Shown here: positions 1 to 8,926 of the stretch, in pieces
How the letters are laid out: the number at the start of each line of letters is the position of its first letter
Position numbering within the stretch: position 1 is the stretch's first letter
Assembly (NCBI RefSeq): GCF_000269805.1
Contig: NZ_JH711481.1
Span: forward strand, 683,779 to 747,778
Origin: Actinomyces massiliensis 4401292
GTDB lineage: Bacteria > Actinomycetota > Actinomycetes > Actinomycetales > Actinomycetaceae
Length of the DNA: 64,000 bases
Direction: 5' to 3'
The notes under the pieces: model-generated
Seen by the model: the letters and a program-made list of their open reading frames with translations, nothing else
Databases searched by the model: none
What the model was told of the DNA's origin: nothing
Made by a program: the position numbers and the translations under genes

Positions 1-319
1 CCGCTGTGGATCGGTCCGCGTCTCCGCCCGCAGGCGGGTCAGGGGCGGTGGCCTGATGCATCTCGATGTCTGCGATGCGTGCCTCCACCCGCAGATGGAG
101 TCGCGGCGGATGCTGCGGCGGGGTTCGACGTTTGCAGCGGACCGGGTCGTGTGGCGGGCTCTGCGGCGACCTTGGCGGCGGGTTCTGCGGCGGCATGGTG
201 GGTCCCGTAGCGAACTTTGCGGCAGATCTCGTGGTGATCTTTTGGTGAGCTTGCGGTGGGCCCGGCGGCGGATGTGCGATGTGGCGGGTGCGCTGGGCTC
301 TGCGGGCTCGATGTGGGAC
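1..319. other. No confident gene; G+C-rich stretch at the window edge
   Basis: I see no reliable gene here. On the minus strand a reading frame with a possible GTG start near 93 reads VEARIADIEMHQATAPDPP and runs off the left edge of the window; it could be the start of a gene that follows the ArsR regulator, but there is too little to judge. The rest is repetitive GCGGCGG-type sequence. Confidence 0.3.
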
Positions 320-631
320 TTACAGAAGATCGACGAAGTGCGTCACGTAATCGTTCAGGGTCTTGAGATTGATGGAGACGTACTTCTCGCGGGACTTCTT
401 CTCGGTGATGGTGAGTCCGGCCTCCCGCAGGGTCTTGAAATGGTAGGAGCCGGCCGACTTGCTGATATCGATGACCTCTCCGATCTCGCTGCAGGTGACG
501 CCCCGGCCGACCCGCTTGAGGTAGCGGAGGATCTGGAGGCGCACCGGGTCGGACAGGGCCTTGAACACCTTGACCTGCATGTCCTCGTCCCAGTTCGAAG
601 CGGTCGGCACCCCCGTCAGTTCAATAGTCAT
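320..631 (-). CDS. ArsR-family winged-helix transcriptional regulator
   Basis: A 103-residue single-domain protein with the compact ArsR/SmtB winged-helix layout. The sequence KALSDPVRLQILRYL forms the first helices, CSEIGEVIDISKSAGSYHFKTL the helix-turn-helix with the typical S..YHFKTLREAGL recognition segment, and KSREKYVSIN the wing. I see no metal-binding CxC in the recognition helix, so the effector is not predictable. The open frame continues upstream over the divergent aminotransferase gene, but the ATG at 631 is chosen because a -10 hexamer ends 6 nt before it, giving a leaderless transcript. A 14-bp palindrome covers the promoter and start, which suggests autorepression. It is divergent from the hisC-like gene. 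Any downstream partner lies beyond the left edge. Confidence 0.88.
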   Translation of the reverse strand: MTIELTGVPTASNWDEDMQVKVFKALSDPVRLQILRYLKRVGRGVTCSEIGEVIDISKSAGSYHFKTLREAGLTITEKKSREKYVSINLKTLNDYVTHFVDLL

Positions 632-666
632 AGAACTATGATATCTTCGAGTCCGCCGTCGGGCAA
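628..666 (-). promoter_or_regulatory. Leaderless promoter and operator of the ArsR-family gene
   Basis: On the minus strand: -35 TTGCCC (666-661), 17-nt spacer, -10 TATCAT (643-638), six bases, then the ATG at 631. The inverted repeat TCATAGTTCTATGA (641-628) overlaps the -10 element and the start codon, the usual place for an ArsR autoregulatory operator. Seen directly; the binding protein is inferred. Confidence 0.65.
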
Positions 667-774
667 TCGAATGACCGGGCGCCACCGCCGACGGATCAGG
701 CCGACGCCGGCGCATCTGGTCTCCCCAGGCGGCTACTCCGGCCCACTCGCACTCCCCAGTGGGAGGATGCGCCC

Positions 775-1899
775 ATGAGCAGCACGGAACCAGCCGGAAC
801 CCCCGGCGCCCTTGGCACCCCCGGCACCCCCGTCCACATCCGCGACGCCGTCCTCTCCCTGCCCGGCTATGTGCCCGGGGCGCGCCCCGGCGCCGGCCGC
901 ACGGCCAAGCTCTCCAGCAACGAGCTCCCCTACCCGCCCCAGCCCGCGGTGCTGGAGGCCATGGTCGAGGCCGCGTCCGGCGCCAACCGCTACCCCGAGA
1001 TGGCTGCAGACTCACTTATCGCGGCTCTCGCCCGGCGGCACGGGGTGGACGCCGAGCAGATCGTCGTCGGCAACGGGTCGGTGGCCCTCATCCAGCACGT
1101 GCTCGACGCCGTGTGCGACGAGGGGGACGACGTCGTCGTGCCGTGGCGCTCCTTCGAGGCATACCCGATCTGTATCGCCGTCGCCGGGGCGCGGGCCATC
1201 GCGGTGCCGCTGACCGCCGACGGCCGCCACGACGTCGCCGCCATGATCGCGGCCGTCACGCCGCGCACCCGCGTCGTCATCGCCTGCACGCCCAACAACC
1301 CGACCGGGCCGGCCCTGACCGGCGCCGAACTGGCCGCACTGCTCGACGGCGTGCCCGAGCGGGTGCTCGTGCTCGTGGACGAGGCCTACCTCGACTTCGT
1401 CACCGACGCCGCCGTCGGGGACGCGCTGACGCTGCTGGACCGCCACCCGAACCTGGTCGTGTCGCGGACCTTCTCCAAAGCGCACGCCTTGGCCGGAATG
1501 CGGGTGGGCTACCTGGTGGGGGCTCCCGCGATCATCAGCGCCGTCCGCAGCGTGGCGACTCCCTTCGGGGTGGGGCTCGCGGCGCAGGCCGCGGCCATGG
1601 CGGCGAGTCGGCCCGAGGCGCTGGTCGAGACCGCACGGCGGGCGGGCGCGGTGGTCGATGAGCGGGAGCGCGTGGTGTCGGCGCTGCGCGAGCGGGGGTG
1701 GGCGGTGCCCGATGCTCAGGGGAACTTCTACTGGCTCGGCGTGGGGGAGGCGACGGCGCGCCTGGCGGAGCATTTCGCATCCGCCGGGGTGCTCGTGCGC
1801 CCCTTCGCCGGGGAGGGCGTGCGCATCTCGGTGGGCACGAGCGAGGAGAACGACCGGGTGCTCGACGCCGCAGCCGCCTGGAGGGGCCCGCGCGGCTGA
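775..1899 (+). CDS. hisC: Histidinol-phosphate / aromatic amino acid aminotransferase family (HisC-like)
   Basis: A 374-residue fold-type I PLP aminotransferase. It shows LSSNELPYPP near the N-terminus, the NNPTG loop around residue 174, the PLP-ring Asp in LVDEAYLDF (about 202), the Schiff-base lysine in RTFSKAHALAGMRVGY (K235), and the C-terminal arginine segment GEGVRISVGT that binds the substrate carboxylate. HisC converts imidazole-acetol phosphate and glutamate to histidinol phosphate; many actinobacterial relatives are aromatic transaminases (Pat). No other his genes are near, so Pat is as likely as HisC. The ATG at 775 has GGGAGGA eight bases upstream. The first 20 residues are a Gly/Thr/Pro-rich extension. 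The gene is followed by the repeat-rich gap at 1900-2268. Confidence 0.88.
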   Translation: MSSTEPAGTPGALGTPGTPVHIRDAVLSLPGYVPGARPGAGRTAKLSSNELPYPPQPAVLEAMVEAASGANRYPEMAADSLIAALARRHGVDAEQIVVGNGSVALIQHVLDAVCDEGDDVVVPWRSFEAYPICIAVAGARAIAVPLTADGRHDVAAMIAAVTPRTRVVIACTPNNPTGPALTGAELAALLDGVPERVLVLVDEAYLDFVTDAAVGDALTLLDRHPNLVVSRTFSKAHALAGMRVGYLVGAPAIISAVRSVATPFGVGLAAQAAAMAASRPEALVETARRAGAVVDERERVVSALRERGWAVPDAQGNFYWLGVGEATARLAEHFASAGVLVRPFAGEGVRISVGTSEENDRVLDAAAAWRGPRG

Positions 1900-1918
1900 C
1901 CTCCTCCGGCTCCTTTCC

Positions 1919-1992
1919 GCGAGATCGGTCCGCTTCCGCGTCGAGATCGGTCCGGTTCCGTGTCGAGATCGGTCCGGTTCTGCGTCGAGATT
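1919..1992 (-). repeat. 22-bp tandem repeat array 1 (three units, minus orientation)
   Basis: Three copies of a 22-bp unit, GAGATCGGTCCGGTTCCG with neighbouring bases, in tandem just after the aminotransferase stop codon. It is the reverse complement of the ACCGATCTCG unit of array 2, so arrays 1 and 2 face each other across the hairpin at 2007-2035. Confidence 0.8.
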
Positions 1993-2006
1993 GTGGTGTG
2001 TCAGGA

Positions 2007-2035
2007 CATCTGAGACAGTTCGAGTGTCTCAGATG
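2007..2035. terminator. Perfect 11-bp hairpin after hisC (candidate terminator)
   Basis: CATCTGAGACA, a 7-nt loop, then TGTCTCAGATG: a perfect 11-bp stem about 110 bases after the aminotransferase stop and before the convergent YwiC-like gene. There is no strong U-tract, so it is either a bidirectional terminator of the actinobacterial type or a protein site. Confidence 0.5.
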
Positions 2036-2121
2036 TGGTGATTGTGGTGGGGTGGTCTCAGGGTTGGTGGGTGGTTACTGAGATTTCCTGGGCTAGACGG
2101 CATGCGCTCGCCGCATTCAAT

Positions 2122-2253
2122 ACGGACCGATCTCGAGCCGGAGTACAACCGATCTCGACGCGGAGTGCGACCGATCTCGACGCGGAGTGCGACCGATCTC
2201 GAGCCGGAATACGACCGATCTCGACGCGGGTTACGACCGATCTCGGCGAATAA
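2122..2253 (+). repeat. 22-bp tandem repeat array 2 (six units)
   Basis: Six consecutive 22-bp units with the core ACCGATCTCGACGCGGAGT. Variants alternate GACGC and GAGCC, and the last unit ends GATCTCGGCGAATAAG. The same unit occurs in four other gaps of this window. There are no unique spacers, so it is not a CRISPR. Confidence 0.85.
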
Positions 2254-2268
2254 GCTGAGTGCAGCCGG

Positions 2269-3510
2269 TTAGCCGGTGGTGATCGAGATCAGGAAGACCA
2301 GCTCGAGCACCACCTCGACCAGACCCATCGTCCCCGGACGCAGCGGCCGGTGGCGCTGCTTGACCAGCTTCCACTGCCAGCGCGGCATGACCAGGGACCT
2401 CACCGCCAGCACTACCCAGAGCGCCGCGTGCATCCACGGCAGCCACCCGCCGACCGCCAGCCACACGGCTCCGGCCGCCACGACCGTATGCGCCGCCACC
2501 GTCGCGGCCAGGAGCCGGTTGTTGAAGCGCTCGCGGATCATCGACTTGATGTACGGCACCGTCCCGCAGAAGTACGCCGCCGTCGAGGCCGTCACCAGCC
2601 ACATCCACGGCCAGCCCACCAGCTGACCGTTGGGGCTCATGCCGGGCAGCCCGGCGTCGTTGCCACCGGTCCCGAGGAATCCGCCCGCGCCCCGCACGGC
2701 CAGGCTGTAGGTGACCGCGGCGATCAGGCTCGCCGCCGCCGCCGTCGCCAGTCCGGAGGGCAGTGAGCGCTCGCGTCCGCGCCACACCTCCCACAGCGCG
2801 ATCGCGAACAGCGGCAGCATGGGCACCGCCCACTGCAGCAGGTGCGGGGCCACGACCAGGGTCAGCAGCCCGAGCATGCCGGTCCATCCGGTGTACATCA
2901 CCAGGGGGATGAGGAGCAGCGCGCGCTTGCGCGCGGACCGGGTGCGCAACCACTGCGACCAAGCCCAATAAGTGAGGTAGGCGCCCCACCAGGACGGGAT
3001 GAACAGCAGGTTGACCCAGCTGAAACCGCCCACGACCCAGCCGACGATCGCCGGCATCACCAGCATCGACCAGGCGCCGTGCTGGCCCGGGACCCAGGCG
3101 CGCCGGCCCGGCTGACGGCGGATCTTCTCCTGCTTGCGCCGCTCGGACTGGACGAAGGTCTCGCCCGCGCGCGTGCTGGCGGGACGGCGGGGCTTGCCGG
3201 TGGCGAGCATGATGTCGTCGTCGGGACCCGGTCGGGACTGCTGATGGGGAATACCGGTGCGCGGCCTCTGCTCCGCGGCGGGGGCGGCGTCCGGGTTCGC
3301 GACGGCATCCGGACCGGAGGAGGCGCCGGAGGAGGCGGAGGGGGCCGCCCCCGCCGAGGCTGCTCCTGCTGCGCCCGTCCCTGCCGAGGCCGCCCCTTCG
3401 GCCTCTCCAGCTTCCCCGGCCCTCTCGACCGGGGCGCCCTCCGGGGTCGGGTCGCCGGAGACGTACTCGATATGGTGGTCGGAAGGTTCCGAGGGGCGCT
3501 GCTGGGTCAC
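2269..3510 (-). CDS. YwiC-like family membrane protein (copy 1)
   Basis: A 413-residue integral membrane protein. The first 130 residues are a disordered Ala/Ser/Glu/Pro-rich tail. The conserved part then opens with WVPGQHGAWSMLVMPAIVGW, a motif typical of YwiC-like proteins, followed by about eight to nine hydrophobic segments and the short basic loop RTRSARKRA. The biochemical function of the family is not known. The start is a GTG. It is the last gene of a minus-strand run, 33 bp after the preceding propeller gene, so probably co-transcribed. A clear paralogue (11126-12142) stands at the opposite end of the same cluster and shares HGAW, SxWWxAYxxYW, QWLRTRSxRKRA and GWPWMWL, so the two arose by duplication. 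Confidence 0.8.
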   Translation of the reverse strand: MTQQRPSEPSDHHIEYVSGDPTPEGAPVERAGEAGEAEGAASAGTGAAGAASAGAAPSASSGASSGPDAVANPDAAPAAEQRPRTGIPHQQSRPGPDDDIMLATGKPRRPASTRAGETFVQSERRKQEKIRRQPGRRAWVPGQHGAWSMLVMPAIVGWVVGGFSWVNLLFIPSWWGAYLTYWAWSQWLRTRSARKRALLLIPLVMYTGWTGMLGLLTLVVAPHLLQWAVPMLPLFAIALWEVWRGRERSLPSGLATAAAASLIAAVTYSLAVRGAGGFLGTGGNDAGLPGMSPNGQLVGWPWMWLVTASTAAYFCGTVPYIKSMIRERFNNRLLAATVAAHTVVAAGAVWLAVGGWLPWMHAALWVVLAVRSLVMPRWQWKLVKQRHRPLRPGTMGLVEVVLELVFLISITTG

Positions 3511-3543
3511 GTGGGCAGCCTACTGAATGCCCCGCTGAATCCG

Positions 3544-5718
3544 TCAGCGCAGGCCGTAGATGAGGGTGGCCTTCTTGGAGCTGGTGTCGTTGCCGGAGCT
3601 GTCCCACGCATCCCAGAAGGTGCTCCACATGACTACTGCTCCAGGCGCGGCGATCGCCTGCGGCTGGTTCATTTCAGAGTCGCCGGCGTGCAGCAGGGCC
3701 TCCGATTCCACTGTCACCGCCGCTGATCCGTCGGGGCGGGTCAGCGCCAAGCCCGTGGGCTGGTCATGAGAGTCGGAAGGAGCCGATACGGCGACTGCTG
3801 TATCCGCCGTCGCCCAGCCCGCAGGCCGATGATCATGGGTACTCATCTGGTACTGCGCGCCCTCGGCAACTGGCGTGAGCGTGCCTGTGGAGGGATCGAA
3901 CAGTGCTGCGATCGACAGTCCACGGCCTTGCCCGAGATCCTCCGTCTTGGGCGCCCGGCGCAGCGCGATGAAGGAGCGCGAGCTCCAGGGATCCGGGCCT
4001 CCGAACTCCCCGAGCTCGACGACGCGCGCGTCCTCGGGGACGGTCTTCGTCACGTCGCCGCTGAGGGAATCGATGTCCAAGGCCTCCATGGCGGTCTCAC
4101 GCGAGCCGGAGTCGGCTCGCGATGCGTTGGCGTCCCGGTCGGAGTAGCGCACGACCCATCCGTCCACCACGGTGAGTCCGTCCTCCGGGCTGCCGACCAC
4201 GTTCATCAGGAGATGCTCGGAGTCCGGGTCGTCGTCGTTGATGAGAGTCAGGTCGCATGCGCTCGGTCTCGGATCGTCCTCATGGCCGTTCTCGCAGGCT
4301 TTCTTTGTGATCAAGGTGTGGTGACCGGCCGTCCCGGAGAAGCGGTAGCGCTTGTCGGAGTCCTGCTTCAGGTCCAACTCCCACATGAATGAGCCGTCTG
4401 CTAGGGAGAAGGCCTGGGTATCGATGAGGACCACCGAGTCGGTCATCTGAATGGCGGGCATGGCCTCGTCGATGTCGTCGGCCTCGGTGGGGGTTATCTC
4501 ATCGGGATCGTAGGCGCGCCCGCCCTTATCGGGAGTCTTGGGACTGGCGGATTCCCGGGGGCGGTTCCCGGCGTGCTCCATGATGACGCGACCGGTGACG
4601 GTATCCAGAACAAGGGTGAGCACCCTGATGCTGCTGCCCATTGTGGGAGTGATCGCCAGAGCGATGGCGATGCGACTGCCGTCCGGGCTGGTCACCGAAC
4701 GTATGACAGGCGGTTCCTCGTCGCTCGTGGACGAGCGGCTCCTGGCTTTCGGCTCGGGCGCGCCGATTCTCCCGACGACGCCGCGGGCACGCCGGTAGGA
4801 CCACAGTGTGGAGCCGTCATCCCCGTTCAGGCCGATGAGTCCGTTGTCGGTGATCAGGACCGGCCCCGCCTTGCCCGCGGCGATATCGACGACGGGCTCA
4901 TCCATGGCGAGCTGCCAGGCGACCTGTCCCGACACGGATGCGGGGGTGGCGGGCAGCTGATCGTCCGACTGTGCGGGCGCCGTCGTCCGCGTGACCGGAT
5001 CCGGGAGCAGTGTCGGAGCCGCGGCGGCCAGCACCGGAACCAGGAGGGCCGCCACTGCTCCCAGCAGGCCGAGGCGGCCGCGCCGCCCCAGCGGTATGGA
5101 CCGCCATGCCTCCGCGCCCTTGGGGCGCGGAATCGCATCGCCTGCCCTGCGGCACAGGAGGAGGTCGAGGGTCAGGGCGATGGTCAGGGAGGCGACGGCG
5201 CATGCTGCGAGCCCGCCCGTGATGGTCCGCGAGCCGCGGATGGAGAAGAACGTCCAGGAGATGAGTGCGCCCACTGCCCCGATCCCGAGGGTTCCGGTCA
5301 GGACGCAGATCATCAGGCGCGACGTGGGCTCCCAGCGGCTGCGGCCGATTCTCCACGCGACGAACCCGATGAGGCATTGCGAGATCAGAAGCACCATCCC
5401 TCCCTTGCCGGGCGGCGGAATGGCGGGCTCCATGTAGCGGTGCACCAGGAAGGCCGCGCATGCGAAGGCCGTCGCGCTCAGGGCGGCGCCCTGTCGGATA
5501 CCGCGCATCAGATCGGTGGTTGGGGATACCGGGATGGGCGCGGGCGTGCTCGTTGCGGAGTCGGCGGCGGGCTCGACGGCGTCGCCGGTGTCAGGCTCGA
5601 CGGCGTCGGCGGCATCAGGGGCGCTCGCGGTGCTCTTTGTGTTCGCAGTGTTCGCAATGTTCGCAGTGTCCTCGGTGCCCTCGGGGTTCGCGGCACCGCT
5701 GTCGGGAGAGTCGCTCAT
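3544..5718 (-). CDS. Membrane-anchored beta-propeller (PQQ/YVTN-like) protein, paralogue A'
   Basis: A 724-residue protein of unknown function. Residues 1-60 are low complexity (ANIANTANTKSTA, from a 12-nt DNA repeat). Several membrane segments follow to about residue 235, then an extracytoplasmic domain with repeated WD/PQQ-like blades such as GLIGLNGDDGSTLWSY, VLDTVTGRVI and SLADGSFMWELDL. It closely resembles the protein at 8926-10974: both share TRTTAPA after the last membrane span, LNG[DE]DGS, SGTAGH and G[LI]TVV[DG]GWV[VA]R. Two internal cysteines, ACENG and SACDL, may form a disulfide. Its ATG overlaps the upstream stop by 4 nt (ATGA), so translation is coupled. The likely role is a surface sensor or scaffold; this is inference. 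Confidence 0.72.
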   Translation of the reverse strand: MSDSPDSGAANPEGTEDTANIANTANTKSTASAPDAADAVEPDTGDAVEPAADSATSTPAPIPVSPTTDLMRGIRQGAALSATAFACAAFLVHRYMEPAIPPPGKGGMVLLISQCLIGFVAWRIGRSRWEPTSRLMICVLTGTLGIGAVGALISWTFFSIRGSRTITGGLAACAVASLTIALTLDLLLCRRAGDAIPRPKGAEAWRSIPLGRRGRLGLLGAVAALLVPVLAAAAPTLLPDPVTRTTAPAQSDDQLPATPASVSGQVAWQLAMDEPVVDIAAGKAGPVLITDNGLIGLNGDDGSTLWSYRRARGVVGRIGAPEPKARSRSSTSDEEPPVIRSVTSPDGSRIAIALAITPTMGSSIRVLTLVLDTVTGRVIMEHAGNRPRESASPKTPDKGGRAYDPDEITPTEADDIDEAMPAIQMTDSVVLIDTQAFSLADGSFMWELDLKQDSDKRYRFSGTAGHHTLITKKACENGHEDDPRPSACDLTLINDDDPDSEHLLMNVVGSPEDGLTVVDGWVVRYSDRDANASRADSGSRETAMEALDIDSLSGDVTKTVPEDARVVELGEFGGPDPWSSRSFIALRRAPKTEDLGQGRGLSIAALFDPSTGTLTPVAEGAQYQMSTHDHRPAGWATADTAVAVSAPSDSHDQPTGLALTRPDGSAAVTVESEALLHAGDSEMNQPQAIAAPGAVVMWSTFWDAWDSSGNDTSSKKATLIYGLR

Positions 5719-7631
5719 GAATCCGCCTCTTTCGGGATCGCGTAGAGATCAAAGCGCTGTCGCGATACATCGGTGATCAGCGAGTCGGTATAGGTGGAGT
5801 CCACTTTCATTTTGTCGGTTATCCGAAGAACTGAACCAGGGGAGTCAGGGGATTCAATAGTGGGCGCACTGGTCGCCGGGGTGCTGATATTGATATTGCC
5901 GACCGTGGTCTTGTTGTTGGTTCCGGGCTCCTTCTGGATGAGCTCCACCTGGTTTCCAGTATTCGTGTCCAGAGACTCGGCCGTCATTCCGGTGATATCG
6001 ATTCTCTGATCGGTATTGAGATCGACCAGCTCTCGGGTCTGCTGCTCGGGGCCGGAGAGGAGCTCCACCCATCCGCCCGGGAAGATGTTGCGAACACCGG
6101 TGATTTTGGATGCCTCGTCTACTCTGGCCGGGGTCGCCAGGGTGACGGTGGCTGCCCGTCCTTCCTTAGGGCTGTTAGGGTCGTGAATGCTGTACGGCGA
6201 TTGATCGGATAGCAGGAGGCGGTCGCGGGTGGCGCCCACCAGCCAGGTGCTCACCTTCGCTGTGCTCTGAAAGTCCGCATAACCATTCTCCCTGTTCAAG
6301 GAGTAGGTGAGGATGGTTCCGCCGGTTTCCAGGGGGGAATCGTCCGCGGTTTGGATTGCCAGGGTGTCCGAGGTCAGGACGGTGCTGACGATCTCGCCCT
6401 GGATCTCTGCGCTCCCCACTATTCCGCCGCTCGTCAGATCGATGACGGCAATGGGCGTGATCCATTCTTTGGCGGATTTATTCCAGGTGGGTTTGAGGCG
6501 GATGGCGAGTAGTTGTCCGTCGGGATCTGTGACCATCCTGCCAATGGCCGGATTGTCCTCGTTGGGGAAACTGGTGGGTAGATAGTCGGAGAGATTGTGA
6601 GAGGAACCAGAACGTGAGGTGTCTCCAGTGGATAGTCTCGTGGGACTGGTGAGTTCCAGACTCCACTGCGGGGAGCCATCAGTCGGATCGAGCAGGGTGA
6701 CGGTCAATGTGTCGAGTCGGCGGGACTCGTATGTCGATACTGCGCTGTTCCTGCTGTCCGACGTGTCCTCCTCCTTCGGGGCCGACAGGGCGATCGGCCC
6801 GGCCGCAGTGACGGCATAGTCGATGAACAACGACTGCTTGAACTGGACGGTCCACGTGCCCGAGTCGCTGGTACGGGCGAATAGGTCCGGCCCGCTGCCC
6901 GAGGGACGCGACTCGGAGGCGCTGAATGCTCGCGTGGGCGATACCCGTGCGCTGTAGACCTCGGCGGAGACGATGGTAAGAACGATCACCCCGGTGATCG
7001 CCGCGACGCGGATCCAGAGGCGAGGACTGCGCAGACTGCGCAGACTGCGCAGGCCGTGCAGGGTGCGCAGATCGTGCAGGGTGCGGCTGAAGATCTGCAA
7101 CGGGCTCGGCCCGCCGTCGTCGGCGGGTTGCGGAGGTTGCGGTGGCCATTCCCGCGGCCTCGGCGGTAGGAGCACAATGCCGAGCGCCAACAGGAAGCCG
7201 CCGACGATGAGGAAGCGGGCTCCCAGATAGTGGGCGGGGGCTAAGTCCGCCAGGATGACGACGGCGCCCACCAGGGCGGAGAAGTCTAGGAGATTGATGC
7301 CGAATGCGGCGGAGCCCGCCGAGGACCTGGTCAAGGGGTCCCGCCGGATCCACAGCTGCATGGCCAGGACGACCGCGCAGCTCAGCAGGATGGCGAGGCC
7401 GCTGCAGAAGAGATCGCGCTCCCGGCCGGGAAGGTCGCCGCCCAGCATGGCGATGGGCCGGACGCCCAGGGCCGACATGAGGTGCGCCACGATCGGGACG
7501 AGAGTCAAACCCACTCCCGCGCTCAGGCAGGTAATGGAGGCCGCAGTCAGCAGCTTGTGGAGCAGCGGCCGCGGGCGCTCGTCGCTGCGGGCCTTGACGG
7601 ACTGACTGGGCTGGTCAGGCGGTGAGGTCAT
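5715..7631 (-). CDS. Membrane-anchored beta-propeller-like protein, paralogue B'
   Basis: A 638-residue protein of unknown function. The N-terminal 200 residues hold about four membrane segments. A short Leu/Arg/Ser repeat, LRTLHGLRSLRSLRSPRL, encoded by a CTGCGCAGA tandem repeat, precedes a last span at IRVAAITGVIVLTIVSAEV. The rest is an extracytoplasmic blade-type domain: LTVTLLDPTDGSPQWSLELT, VTDPDGQLLAIRL, STWLVGATRDRLLLSD. These match segments of the neighbouring lipoprotein (TVLAALDPQDGSLRWSLTIT, WLVGATADAVLLAP), so the two are paralogues with different membrane anchors. It overlaps both neighbours by 4 nt. Base composition in the extracytoplasmic half is slightly less GC-rich than its neighbours. 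Confidence 0.7.
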   Translation of the reverse strand: MTSPPDQPSQSVKARSDERPRPLLHKLLTAASITCLSAGVGLTLVPIVAHLMSALGVRPIAMLGGDLPGRERDLFCSGLAILLSCAVVLAMQLWIRRDPLTRSSAGSAAFGINLLDFSALVGAVVILADLAPAHYLGARFLIVGGFLLALGIVLLPPRPREWPPQPPQPADDGGPSPLQIFSRTLHDLRTLHGLRSLRSLRSPRLWIRVAAITGVIVLTIVSAEVYSARVSPTRAFSASESRPSGSGPDLFARTSDSGTWTVQFKQSLFIDYAVTAAGPIALSAPKEEDTSDSRNSAVSTYESRRLDTLTVTLLDPTDGSPQWSLELTSPTRLSTGDTSRSGSSHNLSDYLPTSFPNEDNPAIGRMVTDPDGQLLAIRLKPTWNKSAKEWITPIAVIDLTSGGIVGSAEIQGEIVSTVLTSDTLAIQTADDSPLETGGTILTYSLNRENGYADFQSTAKVSTWLVGATRDRLLLSDQSPYSIHDPNSPKEGRAATVTLATPARVDEASKITGVRNIFPGGWVELLSGPEQQTRELVDLNTDQRIDITGMTAESLDTNTGNQVELIQKEPGTNNKTTVGNINISTPATSAPTIESPDSPGSVLRITDKMKVDSTYTDSLITDVSRQRFDLYAIPKEADS

Positions 7632-8926
7632 GGGGCCTCCATGGGGGTCGGGCTGAGAGTCACGTCCATGTGGTCCTCAGGTTTGACGAACTTGGAGGTT
7701 CGGTAGCGGTCCTTGACGTCGGTGACGGGTTCGGTGTGCACGGCCCCGCCGTCGGCGGGGGCGCCGATCCAAGCGGCCGAGTGCTGATCGAAGCGCGGCG
7801 AGCCGTCCTTGTCGGGCTCGGCCTCGACAACGCGGTTGAGGAGGACGCCGGGGCCATCCGTCAGGATGAGAGGGGCGGGGGCGGTGGCGAAGCCGGTGAT
7901 ATCGGTGGTGGTACCGGTGGAGACATTGAGGATCTCCCGGCTAGTCGCCGCCCAGGCCAAGTCTTTCCCGGGGCCGCCGACGGCATCATTGGCGGCCGCC
8001 GGGTCGGTGTAGCGCTCGACGCGCCCGGCGCTCAGAATTCGGTAGACATACGGAATAGTCGCCAGAGTCTCGCCGCTTGCGGACATCTCGGTGATCGTGG
8101 CGCTGGTGCACGGCGGGCAGAAGCCGGAGAGGCCATCGGGAGCCAGGAGAACGGCGTCGGCCGTGGCGCCCACGAGCCACTGGTCGGTGCGCAGGGTACT
8201 CGGCTCGGCCTCCGGCTCATCCAGCCGGGCGACGGTGAGGGTGCCGCTGCCCGCCGGCACATAGTCCTGCGCGGTTTGGACGAACAAGTCGGAATCGGTC
8301 AAGGCCTGCCCCAGGACCAGGCCGGTGGTCTCGAGGGTGCGCACCGTCTCGCCCGTAGCGGCGTCCAGAACCAGGATGCCGGCGCGGGTGCCGGCGATTG
8401 TCGAGGACTCGTTCGAATTGAGCTGGAGGGAGATGTATTGGCCGTTGGGACTGGTGACGACAGGGCCGGGAGACCCGACCAATTCGATATTGTCCATCGC
8501 TACGCGTTGAGGAATCGACGGGTTTCTTAAGGGGGAGCTCTCCAATGATTCAATCGCAGGCGTGATGGTGAGCGACCAGCGCAGCGAGCCGTCCTGCGGG
8601 TCGAGCGCGGCCAGAACGGTCTTATCGTTGGGGCCGGAGTATTCCTCGGACCTTACGCGCAGGATCGCCACAGGCCCCGACGCCGTGGCGATGAACCACG
8701 GGGTGTCGCTGGACAAGGCCAATCCCGTCGTCCAGCCCGCGCTATCGGAGCCCGAGGAATCGACCAGGTCGGCGGGACCAGATTCGATACTGGGCGCTTC
8801 ACTCTGCGCGTCGCTGCTGGTGGATGGGTCGCAGCCGGTCGCCCCCAGTGCGCACCCGACGACGGCGAGGACGCAGACCGTGGAGCGCAGCAGTGCGCGA
8901 AGGCGTGAAAGACGGCGGCTCGTCAT
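7628..8926 (-). CDS. Beta-propeller-like lipoprotein, paralogue B
   Basis: A 432-residue predicted lipoprotein. A basic N-terminus and the hydrophobic stretch STVCVLAVVGCALGATGC end at a lipobox-like ATGC, so Cys would be lipidated and the protein displayed outside the membrane. The mature part starts with a Ser/Asp-rich linker and carries propeller-like repeats (LAALDPQDGSLRWSL, VTSPNGQYISLQL, VLDAATGETVRTL, DQWLVGATADAVLLAP). Its closest relative in the window is the membrane-anchored protein encoded next (5715-7631). The start codon overlaps the stop of the upstream gene (TGATG) and its own end overlaps the next gene by 4 nt: a tightly coupled operon. Function unknown. Confidence 0.72.
   Translation of the reverse strand: MTSRRLSRLRALLRSTVCVLAVVGCALGATGCDPSTSSDAQSEAPSIESGPADLVDSSGSDSAGWTTGLALSSDTPWFIATASGPVAILRVRSEEYSGPNDKTVLAALDPQDGSLRWSLTITPAIESLESSPLRNPSIPQRVAMDNIELVGSPGPVVTSPNGQYISLQLNSNESSTIAGTRAGILVLDAATGETVRTLETTGLVLGQALTDSDLFVQTAQDYVPAGSGTLTVARLDEPEAEPSTLRTDQWLVGATADAVLLAPDGLSGFCPPCTSATITEMSASGETLATIPYVYRILSAGRVERYTDPAAANDAVGGPGKDLAWAATSREILNVSTGTTTDITGFATAPAPLILTDGPGVLLNRVVEAEPDKDGSPRFDQHSAAWIGAPADGGAVHTEPVTDVKDRYRTSKFVKPEDHMDVTLSPTPMEAP

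Noticed and set aside
2122-2253. A possible CRISPR array
   Set aside because: Units are contiguous 22-mers without spacers, partly degenerate, present in both orientations at five loci, and no cas gene is near.
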